DNA from: Anaerobaca lacustris
GTDB lineage: Bacteria > Planctomycetota > Phycisphaerae > Sedimentisphaerales > Anaerobacaceae
DNA length: 64,000 nt
Reading direction: 5' to 3'
Assembly (NCBI RefSeq): GCF_030012215.1
Contig: NZ_JASCXX010000001.1
Location: 248,001 to 312,000 of the forward strand
In this document: positions 27,101 through 34,725 of the stretch, in pieces
Numbering within the stretch: the first letter of the stretch is position 1
Layout: each line of letters starts with the position of its first letter
Position numbers and translations under genes: made by a program
The notes under the pieces: model-generated
Databases searched by the model: none
The model's input: only the letters and a program-made list of their open reading frames with translations
What the model was told of the DNA's origin: nothing

Positions 27101-28166
27101 TCTCGACGCCAGCGCCCTGGTCCGCGCCCGGGCCCAGAACAGCACCTCTTGGAGCGCTCTGAACGAGGCGGTGTATGCGGTTGGGCCCGTGGCTCAGAGC
27201 CTGCGGATCAGCGAGATCATGTACCATCCGCCGAAGACGGGTTCTCCGGACGACCGTGACGCCGAGTACGTCGAACTCGTCAACGTCGGCAGCCAGGCCA
27301 TCAATCTCAATCGCGTCCGGTTCACAGACGGGATCGATTTCACCTTCGGCAGCGTCACTCTGGCGCCGTGGGAGTACGCCGTGATTGTCAAGGACGTTGC
27401 CGTCTTCGAGGCCACGTACGGGGACGGGGCCCGCATCGTCGGGCAGTACGAAGGCCGCCTGGACAATGCGGGCGAACGGATCGAGCTACAGGATGCGCTC
27501 GGACAGACCATCCTCGCGTTCCGATACAAGGACGGATGGTACGATGGGACCGACGGGGGCGGTTATTCCCTGACGGTAATCGATCCCGCGACGGCCGATT
27601 CGGCGGCGCTCGACAAGAAGTCCGCCTGGCGTCCCAGCGCCGAGGTCGGTGGCTCACCCGGCTACGACGACAGCGACCAGACCCCAGCCCCCGCGCCCGA
27701 TCCCGACCCGGTCCCCAGCGTCGAGACGGTCGTCATCAACGAGTTGCTGGCCCATTCGCCGCCCGGCACGCCCGACTGGATCGAGCTTCACAACACAACG
27801 GACCAGGTGATCGACATCGGCGGCTGGTTCCTCAGTGACGATGCGGCCGATCCGACCAAATACGAAATCCCAGCCGGGATCCGGCTTGCGGCTGGCGGCT
27901 ACTTCGTCTTCTACGAGTACGTGCACTTCGGCAACGCGAACGCGCCCGGCTGCCATACGCCGTTCCAGCTCAGTCCGAACGGCGGCACACTCTATCTGCG
28001 TTCACCTTTGCATGGCGCCCCGGCCGACTACCGGCACGAAGTTACGTTTGGTCCGTCCGATCCTGGTGTCACGCTTGGACGCTATCTCAGCACTACGGGC
28101 AGCTACGAATTCGGCGCCCTCCGCGCCGCCACGCCCGGCAAAGCCAACGCCGCCCCCGCCCCATGA
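24183..28166 (+). CDS. Large secreted multidomain protein: lamin-tail domains and CotH kinase-like domain
   Basis: The 1327-residue protein has a signal peptide (STLICICLWCGFASTAPAAG). A first lamin-tail domain at about 35-155 (INEFMASNSG...WVEIHNYSD) is followed by a chitobiase/Ig-like segment near 190-270 (PGATIYYTLDGSEP). A CotH-type domain spans about 310-680, with WRFYSWDAEQIL. A second copy of the YTLDGSDP segment is near 755, then a galactose-binding-like region at about 780-935. Two more lamin-tail domains follow near 1000-1130 and 1185-1320. CotH is an atypical protein kinase in spore-coat systems; in bacteria like this one its target is unknown. GAGG seven bases before ATG 24183 sets the start. 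No C-terminal sorting signal is seen. It may be a cell-surface or matrix protein. Confidence 0.88.
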   Translation: MIRESRSTAISTLICICLWCGFASTAPAAGGAGIPLAINEFMASNSGTLADPQGQYGDWVEIHNYSDTSIDLAGLHLTDDPDNPTKWRIPGGASHLTSIPAGGYLLIWLDASTGDAGLHASFALDSDGEAIALFAPDGTTLIDVVTFGKQRVDVSYGRSPDGTGPFGYMLVPTPGAPNSGLYECVVAEPQFSHGRGFYDWPIEVEITCETPGATIYYTLDGSEPYSRTRQIPSGSVYTGPILLYRTTCLRAQAIKPESLPSDPVTHTYLFLDDVATRSQSAVLGQGYPSTWYGSYPAHYEMAPAIYNRPEYADVMDDALLAIPTLSIVTNKDHLFSKANDPETGGIYIYTGHGSTGGQRWERPVSAELFTFDGAREFQVDCGIRLQGGESRNPPKCPKHSFSLRFRGSYGASKLDFPLFDGGPVDAFDSLQLRGFFNNSWIHWSPDQRQRAQYIRDQWMRDSLLDMGQADAGRGFYVHLYLNGIYWGLYLVQERPVASHYAAYNGGNPDRIDAINGGQPTDGTGQAWQQAKSVAASGDWARICQIIDIDNFIDFTLLNLFAGNVDLKTNGNWRAAGGGPDNQPWRFYSWDAEQILVNRNQTSTSPSSDPTGMYRPLSQIEEFRIRFGDRVHKHLFNDGALTAERNIERWEKRADEIDVAVVAESARWGSYRRDVHSWSSGPYQLYTRNDYWIAERQRLLEDYFPRRNSVALSQFRSLGLYPNIEAPVFHVNGVYQHGGHVERTVWLTMPSSASTVWYTLDGSDPRTPGSTGSKGEELVLVPEDAPKRAFVPTADIGGAWRTDVNYDDSGWIAGAGGVGYERTTGYEHLFDIDVSSQMYGRNTSCYIRIPFDVTPEGLQFAGGLYLKVRYDDGFIAYLNGVEVQRVMFQGTPAWNSEATANHSDLDAVEFETFDISNHISRLALGRNMLAVHGLNAGDTSSDFLISVELVSSRGGGDVPSGVSPSAIRYAGPVYLDASALVRARAQNSTSWSALNEAVYAVGPVAQSLRISEIMYHPPKTGSPDDRDAEYVELVNVGSQAINLNRVRFTDGIDFTFGSVTLAPWEYAVIVKDVAVFEATYGDGARIVGQYEGRLDNAGERIELQDALGQTILAFRYKDGWYDGTDGGGYSLTVIDPATADSAALDKKSAWRPSAEVGGSPGYDDSDQTPAPAPDPDPVPSVETVVINELLAHSPPGTPDWIELHNTTDQVIDIGGWFLSDDAADPTKYEIPAGIRLAAGGYFVFYEYVHFGNANAPGCHTPFQLSPNGGTLYLRSPLHGAPADYRHEVTFGPSDPGVTLGRYLSTTGSYEFGALRAATPGKANAAPAP

Positions 28167-28170
28167 CGGC

Positions 28171-28220
28171 GGAAATCCGAAATACGAAACGCGAAATCCG
28201 AGACAAGCCCGAAATTCGAG
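28171..28220. repeat. Short degenerate CGAAAT-type repeat
   Basis: The AT-richer stretch after the CotH gene repeats GAAATCCG, GAAATACG, GAAATCCG and GAAATTCG at irregular spacing. It lies between convergent genes and has no hairpin. It may be one copy of a dispersed intergenic repeat; other copies would have to be looked for outside the window. Confidence 0.4.
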
Positions 28221-28289
28221 AACTCAAATGCACGAAACGCGGACGCTGCGCCCAAGCCCATCTCCAATTTAGGATTTGGCGCGACCGCG

Positions 28290-29150
28290 TCACTTCTTCT
28301 TCGGATAGGCGTAGTAGAACGTCTCGGCTCGCGAGATGGCGTCGACGTGCCCGTCGAGAAACGCGCAGTTGCCTCGCCCGCGAAGCTTGTCGCCGGTCGG
28401 CGCGTGGTGGAAGCCCGCGACCACATCATAGAACGGCCCGACCCCCTCGGGGCCCGGTATGATCTGACGCAGGTCGCCCCCGGTCTGGCTGATCCAGCTC
28501 TTGACCATTGCGTCGCTGCCGGGGATCATGAACGTGTCGTTGAGCCCGGAGGCGTTGTAGGCTGTATCGACCCGCGCGCTTTCCTCGGTGAACGAAAACG
28601 TCGTCGCAGGGTGTTTGACGTCCGTGTCCTTGCGGACGCCGATCTCCTTGACATCCGAATTGGCGCTGCCCAGATAGGCGTTCATCGTGTAGTTGTACCA
28701 GGGCTCATAGTCTCTGATGCTCGCGCCGTTGGCCATGAAGAACTGATCGTCGCTGTGGCGAACCGCCAGCGTCTTGAAGGTTGGGCAAATGAATGCTCTG
28801 GCGTCGCCGAGGTACCTCGCCAGCATGCCCCCATACTGGGGATTGCTTTTCAGTTCGACGTCGCCGTTGCACCAGCGCAGGTGCAAGTGGTTGCCCGGCA
28901 GACCGGCTTCGACCGGATACCGATCCAGTTGGGAGAAGTAGCACCTCTCCGGCTGGGGGAACTTCCGATCGTGATCGTCGAGGTACATCGCCACCGCCAG
29001 CGTGTAGTTCTTGAGGTTGCCCTTGCAGGCGGCGCCTTGGGCCAGCTCGCGGGCCTTGCCCAGGGCCGGCATCAGGATGGCCATCAGCACGGCAATGACG
29101 GAGATCACAACCAGCAATTCGATCAGCGTGAACGCACTCGACTTCCGCAT
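28290..29150 (-). CDS. Prepilin-type protein with H-X9-DG tail
   Basis: The 286-residue protein starts with a type IV prepilin signal: MRKSSA, cleavage, then FTLIELLVVISVIAVLMAILMPAL with Glu at position 5. The C-terminus has the processing-associated motif H-x9-x-F-L-D-G-H-V (CAFLDGHVDAI), the mark of the large prepilin-like family expanded in planctomycetes. It should be cleaved by a prepilin peptidase and exported by a type II/IV machine such as the one at 38-52 kb. GGAGG lies eight bases before ATG 29150. It sits alone between the CotH protein and alpha-galactosidase; its specific role is unknown. Confidence 0.87.
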   Translation of the reverse strand: MRKSSAFTLIELLVVISVIAVLMAILMPALGKARELAQGAACKGNLKNYTLAVAMYLDDHDRKFPQPERCYFSQLDRYPVEAGLPGNHLHLRWCNGDVELKSNPQYGGMLARYLGDARAFICPTFKTLAVRHSDDQFFMANGASIRDYEPWYNYTMNAYLGSANSDVKEIGVRKDTDVKHPATTFSFTEESARVDTAYNASGLNDTFMIPGSDAMVKSWISQTGGDLRQIIPGPEGVGPFYDVVAGFHHAPTGDKLRGRGNCAFLDGHVDAISRAETFYYAYPKKK

Positions 29151-29338
29151 GACATGGTCCTCCACGTTTTCGGGAAGCGCTTACCCAGACCTACCGTCTC
29201 TTCACACGCTCGTCTGCGGACGAACCCGGCAGGGCACGTCCGTCAGATCGTCGGATCGCGTTGCATCACCTCAGCCACTATTTTACCGGCAGAGGGTACC
29301 CCCTGCAAGAAATATCGGTTTCTGCTGCTCGCATCCGC

Positions 29339-31321
29339 CTATGGGGCGGGGATCAGGCGGACCAGGACGACGCCGTGGCGGGTTACGGTGGCGGTGAAGC
29401 GGCCGTCGAACGTTCCGAGGTCCTTCTGCCGCCACAGGTCTCTCACGACGCGCTTGCCCGCCAGGCCCAGCAGCGACCAATCGACGCTCATCTCGCGGGG
29501 CAGTTGGGTCAGGTTGAACAGGCCCACCGTCAGCGAGCCGTCGGCCATCGGCTTGGCCATGATCAGGGTCTCGTCGTCCTGCACGAGCGGCCTGGCCTGG
29601 ATGCCCAGCGGGTCCTGATCGACGTCGATGACCTCGGCATTGCATAGCACGTTGAGGGTGAATTCATCGAGATACCGCATGTCGCCCGAGTAGAACAGCG
29701 GGGCGGCCATCAGGCACCACATCGACATGTAGCTGTACTGCTCGCTCGGCGTCAGCGTCGTGGGCTTGGGCTCCTCGTCGTGTCGATGCGCGTTGCCGAT
29801 CCGCCCGATCAGGATGTAGTCGGGGTCGTTCCACTGTCCAGGCTTGGCGTACTCGTAGTGCCGGGCGTTGCTCAGGCCGATTTGATAGAACCCCGGCAGC
29901 AGGCTGCCTTGTTCGAGGCCCAGATCGCCGGTGGTGCGCCAGCAGTGTCCGCCGACCTCGCCGCCCCAGGTCCAGACGTCGGCCATGCCGTACTGGCACA
30001 GGTTGAACACGATGTCGCGGTCCAGACTCTTGAGGATATCGCCCATCAACTGAAACGGCCGCTTCATGTGTTCGAGATCCGTGCCGCCGGCGACCGCGCT
30101 ATAGGAGCACCAGTCGTGCTTGAGGAAATCGAAACCCCACTCAGCGAACTTCTCGGCGTCGATCCGCTCGTGCTCGTGGCTGGCGACGTACCCGGCGCAG
30201 GTCCACGGCCCGGGCCCGGTGTAGAGCCCGGCCTTGAGGCCTTTGCCGTGGATGTAATCGACCATGCCCTTGATGTCGGGGAACTTGGCGTTGGGCAGGA
30301 TCGCGCCCCGCGCATCGCGGTAGGGCTCGTCGCCGCGCTTCTTCATCCAGCAGTCGTCGATATTGACGTAGCTGTACCCGTAGTCGGCCATGCCGGAACT
30401 GACCATGACGTCGGCGGCGTTTCGCATGTGCTCTTCGGTCACGTGGTAGTAATGGATGTACCAACTGTTCCAGCCCATCGGCGGGGTCAGGGCCAGCGTG
30501 TCGCCGACGATGATGGCGAAGGTGCGCCGGTCGCTGCCGTGGTCGTTCTTCGCTTCAAGCGTCACGGGGTATTCGCCTCGCTCAACGGGAGCGGCGCCGG
30601 TGATGATCCCTGTGTTCTTGTCCAGGTGTAGCGTGTCGGGCAAATTGGCGGCGCTGAACGCGATCGGTCGCGTGCCTGTGCAGGGGATGCGATAGAGAAA
30701 CGGCCGTCCCGGCCGGCAGCCGTACACCCTCGGCCCGTTGATCTTCGGGGCCGGACCTGGCTTGGGCGTCAGCCGGACCGCCTCCTCGGCGGGCGGTTCC
30801 GGTACGTCGAGCGTCTCAGGTTTCCGTCCGCCGACTGTGAACTCAGCCTCGGCCCAGTTGGCGTGGTCGAAGTCGACGCCGTCACCGCCGGAGCCGACCA
30901 GAAGGATCATCTGCCGGACGCCGACCAGAGAGACGTCGACTCGTTTGGCCGGGTCGTTGCCCGTCATCAGGCCGCTGTCAAACAGCACCTTGCCGTCACC
31001 GAAGACTCGGAAGCGGACGGAGCCGCGCGGACCTGTCGCGTCGTCGACGCCGACGTAGGCGGTGAAACGCTCGGTCTTGCCGTCCAGGGCGATGTGCAGA
31101 ATCGACTCGGCGTGCGTCGCGACGCCGGTAGCAAACGTGCGTCCGCCAATCGACAGCGTCTGGGCCGTGATGCTCCGGTTGACCTGCGGCTTGCCCCAGC
31201 CGGTGGGCATCTTCGTCAGGTCCAGCTCACCTAGCGGCACGATCGCCGCCGATGCGCCCACGGCGCCGAGACAGACCAGAGAACACGCCAGAATCCATTG
31301 TTGCTTTGTACTGGAACGCAT
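29339..31321 (-). CDS. Secreted alpha-galactosidase (GH27) with N-terminal NPCBM domain
   Basis: The 660-residue enzyme removes terminal alpha-linked galactose (or beta-L-arabinopyranose). After a signal peptide (WILACSLVCLGAVGASA) comes an NPCBM carbohydrate-binding domain at about 30-165 (ATGVATHAESILHIALDG). Next is a cadherin/Ig-like linker around 190-275 (PDTLHLDKNTGIITGAAP). The GH27 TIM barrel runs from about 280 to 580, starting LTPPMGWNSWYIHYYHVTE. The nucleophile Asp is in FDFLKHDWCSY, and a C-terminal beta domain closes the protein. GGAGG lies five bases before ATG 31321. It is the only extracellular GH27 in the window and fits a polysaccharide-using lifestyle with the neighbouring hydrolases. 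Confidence 0.92.
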   Translation of the reverse strand: MRSSTKQQWILACSLVCLGAVGASAAIVPLGELDLTKMPTGWGKPQVNRSITAQTLSIGGRTFATGVATHAESILHIALDGKTERFTAYVGVDDATGPRGSVRFRVFGDGKVLFDSGLMTGNDPAKRVDVSLVGVRQMILLVGSGGDGVDFDHANWAEAEFTVGGRKPETLDVPEPPAEEAVRLTPKPGPAPKINGPRVYGCRPGRPFLYRIPCTGTRPIAFSAANLPDTLHLDKNTGIITGAAPVERGEYPVTLEAKNDHGSDRRTFAIIVGDTLALTPPMGWNSWYIHYYHVTEEHMRNAADVMVSSGMADYGYSYVNIDDCWMKKRGDEPYRDARGAILPNAKFPDIKGMVDYIHGKGLKAGLYTGPGPWTCAGYVASHEHERIDAEKFAEWGFDFLKHDWCSYSAVAGGTDLEHMKRPFQLMGDILKSLDRDIVFNLCQYGMADVWTWGGEVGGHCWRTTGDLGLEQGSLLPGFYQIGLSNARHYEYAKPGQWNDPDYILIGRIGNAHRHDEEPKPTTLTPSEQYSYMSMWCLMAAPLFYSGDMRYLDEFTLNVLCNAEVIDVDQDPLGIQARPLVQDDETLIMAKPMADGSLTVGLFNLTQLPREMSVDWSLLGLAGKRVVRDLWRQKDLGTFDGRFTATVTRHGVVLVRLIPAP

Positions 31322-31446
31322 CGTCACCTCCCGTTGTCCTCAATCGGATCTTCGGCGGCCGCATTCAACCGCCCGCCGCATCCTACCACGATTCCGCCTC
31401 CACATCAATCTGCCGCTTCGGCGGGTCCCTGGGTGTCAGCGTTGGC

Positions 31447-33264
31447 TCAGGGCGCCAGGATCTCCATGCCGCAGGGCCCGCAGCGAAAGCGCACCTCGAA
31501 CGCGCGGCCGTCCTCATCCTCGAGGATCAACGGCTCGGCAGCGGCGCCGGATCGCGGTCCGGTGCACAGCTCCAGTTCCAGGCACACACAGTACTTGGTG
31601 GTCAGGACGATGCGGCCGGACAGGTCCAGGCCGGACTCGGCCGCCGGCTCGATGGTTTCGACGCCGTGACGACGATAGAACGCCTCGGCCTTGCGGTTCA
31701 AGACGTTGCCCAGATACGTCAGATGCTTCTCGGGATAAGCGACCGAGTTCTTGCGGATCGCGCCGGTGGGGCGGGGGCGACTGCTCTCTCTCGCCCCCAT
31801 CAACCGCGCGATGAGTTCACGTCGGGCGGCGTTCAACTGCGAGACGGGGAGGAAGCAGACGTTCTTTATCTCCATACGCAGGTCACGACAGACGAACAGT
31901 GTGTTGCCGAGCTTCGTCAGTTGTGTGGTGATTGTCTTGCGGGCGGCCTCTTCGTTCCGGGCCGGCTGGGTGGCGGTTACGATGGCGACGGTTGCCTCGT
32001 TGCCGTCCTCGTCGCGGCCCGACAGCGCCAGTCCTTCGGGCGTCTCGTACAGGTGCATCGTCACCTCAATGCGCCGCTCGGCGGCCTTGTCGGTCAGCTT
32101 GGCACAGAAGAGGCGATCGTAGTTGCGATGGATTCTCCGCCCGGCGCGGATGCCGTGCATCTTCTGCGGGTACACCCTGCGGCCCTCGACGCGATTGACG
32201 AGGGTCCCGGCCAACTGTCGTTGCGTGTCGAAGAAACAAATCCCATCACCGTTGTGCAGGTCGTGGTCGCCGTCGAGGAGGAAGCACGATTTCTCGACGC
32301 CGGCTACCGTTCCGACGAATTCGCCCATTGATTTCGGACTGTCCATCGACGCGACATGCGAACGGCATCCGGCCAGACCGTAGTCGGTGAACCCGCGATT
32401 GAACGTCCTGGCGGGATCGGGCTCGAAGGCCAGTTCGGACAGACCTGCGCTGGTTCGGCGGAGGCCTTTCTCGGCGAGGAGGGCATCGAGTCTGCGGCGG
32501 TAGAAGCCGACGGTGTTGGCGACGTACGGGGCGTCTTTGAGCCGGCCCTCGATCTTGAACGACGTGATCCCGGCGTCGATCAACGCCGCCAGGTGACCGG
32601 ACAGATTCAGGTCTTTCAACGACAGCAGATGGCGGTCCTCGGCAAGGGTCCTGCCGTGTCGGTCCTTGAGGCTGTAACGTCGACGGCAAGGCTGGGCACA
32701 CTGGCCGCGATTGCCGCTGCGTCCGCCGATGGCGTAGCTCATGCAGCACCGCCCGCTGACGCCCACGCACAACGCGCCGTGAATGAAGCACTCCAGTTCG
32801 ATCGTGGTCTGCCGGCGGATTTCGCGGATCTGCTCGAGCGTCAGCTCGCGGGCCAGGATCACGCGCGAAAAGCCGACCGCTTCGAGGAACTGGACCTTCT
32901 CGATCGTTGCGTTGTGCATCTGCGTACTGGCGATCAGCGGAACGGGCGGCAGGTCCAGTTCGAGCAGGCCGACGTCCTGGACGATCAAGCCGTCGATGCC
33001 GATGCGATGGAGTTGGCCGATCATCTTCTCGGCCCGGGCCAGCTCGTCGTCGCTCAGCAGCGTGTTCAGGGCCACATAGACCCGGACGTAATACGGGCGG
33101 GCGAAGTCGATGATCTGCTGGATCGCCGAGATCGTGTTGCTGGCCGCCTCACGGGCGCTGAACTGCGGCGCGCCGACGTAGACGGCATCGGCCCCGCAGC
33201 GAATCGCGGCGATCGCGACCGAGGCGTCGCGGGCTGGGGCTAACAGTTCGATTCCGGCAGACAT
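31447..33264 (-). CDS. U32 family peptidase-like protein
   Basis: The 605-residue protein starts MSAGIELLAPARDASVAIAAI and carries the full U32 signature E-C-F-I-H-G-A-L-C-V-G-V-S-G-R-C-C-M-S with clustered cysteines. YAIGGRSGNRGQCAQPCR follows, and a C-terminal DUF3656-type extension. Relatives of this kind (YhbU, YegQ/TrhP, RlhA) are now known to act in prephenate-dependent hydroxylation of tRNA or rRNA rather than as proteases, so an RNA-modifying role with an iron-sulfur cluster is likely. No strong ribosome site is seen; ATG 33264 fits the family N-terminus. The siroheme-type gene lies 79 bases upstream on the same strand. Confidence 0.88.
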   Translation of the reverse strand: MSAGIELLAPARDASVAIAAIRCGADAVYVGAPQFSAREAASNTISAIQQIIDFARPYYVRVYVALNTLLSDDELARAEKMIGQLHRIGIDGLIVQDVGLLELDLPPVPLIASTQMHNATIEKVQFLEAVGFSRVILARELTLEQIREIRRQTTIELECFIHGALCVGVSGRCCMSYAIGGRSGNRGQCAQPCRRRYSLKDRHGRTLAEDRHLLSLKDLNLSGHLAALIDAGITSFKIEGRLKDAPYVANTVGFYRRRLDALLAEKGLRRTSAGLSELAFEPDPARTFNRGFTDYGLAGCRSHVASMDSPKSMGEFVGTVAGVEKSCFLLDGDHDLHNGDGICFFDTQRQLAGTLVNRVEGRRVYPQKMHGIRAGRRIHRNYDRLFCAKLTDKAAERRIEVTMHLYETPEGLALSGRDEDGNEATVAIVTATQPARNEEAARKTITTQLTKLGNTLFVCRDLRMEIKNVCFLPVSQLNAARRELIARLMGARESSRPRPTGAIRKNSVAYPEKHLTYLGNVLNRKAEAFYRRHGVETIEPAAESGLDLSGRIVLTTKYCVCLELELCTGPRSGAAAEPLILEDEDGRAFEVRFRCGPCGMEILAP

Positions 33265-33343
33265 GGTCGTATGCGATAGGCAATCGTGGGGAACGTCGCT
33301 GGGTCGAAATCGGACATGTGGCGACCGGACATATCGAGGGCCG

Positions 33344-33988
33344 TCAGTTTTTCGTCTGGTGTGACTCGATGCATGCCTGTGTCTTCTCGCGCCAGGCGTC
33401 TGATCCGTTGGCGGTGAAGTAGTCGAACGATTCGTCGTCGACGAGTTCGCCGAGCAGGACTTTGCGGTCGGCGGGGTCTTCGATAACCTCGATGATCCGC
33501 TTTCGGGCCCATTCGAGTTCGGCCAGGAACAGGCCGTGCTGCTCGGTGAAGATTGCCTCGAGCTTCTCGCGGAGATGGCCGGCGTAGGCAGGGCAGTAGC
33601 CGTCGGTGCCGATAGCGATTTGCAGGTCGCCGCGTCGAACGACGGCCGGAACGAAGAAGTCGCACAACGGCGGATCGTCCACGACGTTGCAGAGGATACC
33701 CAACTCCTGACAGTCGTTGTAGACCTGCCGATTGACCTTCTCGTCATTGGTCGCGGCGATTGCGAGCACGGCCTCGGCGATGTACTCCTTGGCGTACTTG
33801 GCGCGGATCAATTGGGCGCCGCGCTCGGTGCACAGTCCGGTCAGCACGTCGCCGGCGTGGTCGGCCACGACGACCAGACGCGCCCCGGCATCGAGCAGAA
33901 CGCCAGCCTTCCGCACGGCCACGGCGCCTCCGCCGACGAGCACGACGCGTCGATCTGTCAGATCCAGAAATATCGGGTATTTTGGCAT
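33344..33988 (-). CDS. Precorrin-2 dehydrogenase / sirohydrochlorin ferrochelatase domain protein
   Basis: The 214-residue protein matches the N-terminal half of CysG and yeast Met8p, which oxidise precorrin-2 with NAD and may insert iron to give siroheme. Visible features are PKYPIFLDLTDRRVVLVGGGAVAVRKAGVLL (NAD-binding GGG motif), AATNDEKVNRQV, CNVVDDPPLCDFFVPAVVRRGDLQIAIGTDG, and a helical dimerisation tail. The catalytic Asp of DDPPLCDF is kept. The methyltransferase half of CysG is absent. A TATAAT element ends 10 bases before the ATG and no ribosome site is present, so the mRNA is probably leaderless. Confidence 0.92.
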   Translation of the reverse strand: MPKYPIFLDLTDRRVVLVGGGAVAVRKAGVLLDAGARLVVVADHAGDVLTGLCTERGAQLIRAKYAKEYIAEAVLAIAATNDEKVNRQVYNDCQELGILCNVVDDPPLCDFFVPAVVRRGDLQIAIGTDGYCPAYAGHLREKLEAIFTEQHGLFLAELEWARKRIIEVIEDPADRKVLLGELVDDESFDYFTANGSDAWREKTQACIESHQTKN

Positions 33989-33998
33989 AGCGCTTTGG

Positions 33999-34004
33999 AT
34001 TATA
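33999..34004 (-). promoter_or_regulatory. -10 element of the precorrin-2 dehydrogenase gene
   Basis: The minus strand reads a perfect TATAAT. The expected -35 region is poor. The transcription start would fall four to five bases before the start codon at 33988. Confidence 0.6.
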
Positions 34005-34071
34005 CCCGTCGCCGATCCGATTCGATATGCATTTTCCGAGCTTTCTCAACAAATCCATTCGGTTTTTTGCG

Positions 34072-34100
34072 TTCGCAACAGTGAGGCGATGTGGTACACT
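34072..34100 (+). promoter_or_regulatory. Predicted promoter of the fumarase-domain/DUF933 operon
   Basis: TTCGCA, a 17-base spacer and TACACT, with an extended -10 (TGG before the hexamer). It lies about 75 bases before the GTG start at 34179. Confidence 0.5.
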
Positions 34101-34178
34101 CACGGCCTGCGATGTCGTTCATCCAATTGTCTGGGTCCGGCTGGCTCGATGCCGAGTGAGTCGGGGAGGTCCGATTCA

Positions 34179-34724
34179 GTGATCGAATTGCGTGCGCCCC
34201 TGGCGGACAACGATGTTCGTCGGCTGAAAGCGGGTGATGAGGTGGTCGTTCGCGGCGTGGTGTATACTGCCCGCGACATGGCCCACAAACGGCTCTGTGC
34301 CGCGCTCGATGATGGGCAGGAGCTTCCGATCGACCTGAAGGGGGCGATCATTTACTTCGTCGGCCCGACGCCGGCGCGGCCGGGGGCGGTGATCGGTGCG
34401 GCCGGACCGACCACGTCGTCGCGGATGGACCCGTTCAGTCCGAAACTGATCGCGCACGGGCTGCGTGCGACGATGGGCAAGGGCTATCGCAGCGACGAAG
34501 TCCGACAGGCGCTGAAAGAGTATGGAGCGGTGCATCTGGCGACGCTCGGGGGCGCCGGGGCACTGCTGAGCAAGCACATTGTTAGTGCTCAGGTCGTCGC
34601 CTACGAGGACCTGGGGACTGAGGCGATTCGCCGGCTGGAGGTGGTTGATTTCCCTGCGGTGGTGGCATATGATGCCGCCGGGGGTAATGTGTACGACATG
34701 ATTCGCGATCGTTCCGGAGTATGA
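34179..34724 (+). CDS. Fumarate hydratase class I beta-domain protein
   Basis: The 181-residue protein matches the C-terminal (beta) domain of iron-sulfur fumarases and the beta subunit of tartrate dehydratases: LKAGDEVVVRGVVYTARDMAHKR, IYFVGPTPARPG, GPTTSSRMDPFSP, MGKGYRSDEVRQAL and a final AGGNVYD. The alpha subunit, which carries the 4Fe-4S cluster, is not encoded next to it. A GTG with GGAGG nine bases upstream is taken as start; ATG 34149 in the same frame is possible. The DUF933 GTPase gene begins one base after the stop. The reaction (fumarate, tartrate or another dehydratase) cannot be set without the partner. Confidence 0.85.
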   Translation: MIELRAPLADNDVRRLKAGDEVVVRGVVYTARDMAHKRLCAALDDGQELPIDLKGAIIYFVGPTPARPGAVIGAAGPTTSSRMDPFSPKLIAHGLRATMGKGYRSDEVRQALKEYGAVHLATLGGAGALLSKHIVSAQVVAYEDLGTEAIRRLEVVDFPAVVAYDAAGGNVYDMIRDRSGV

Positions 34725-34725
34725 G

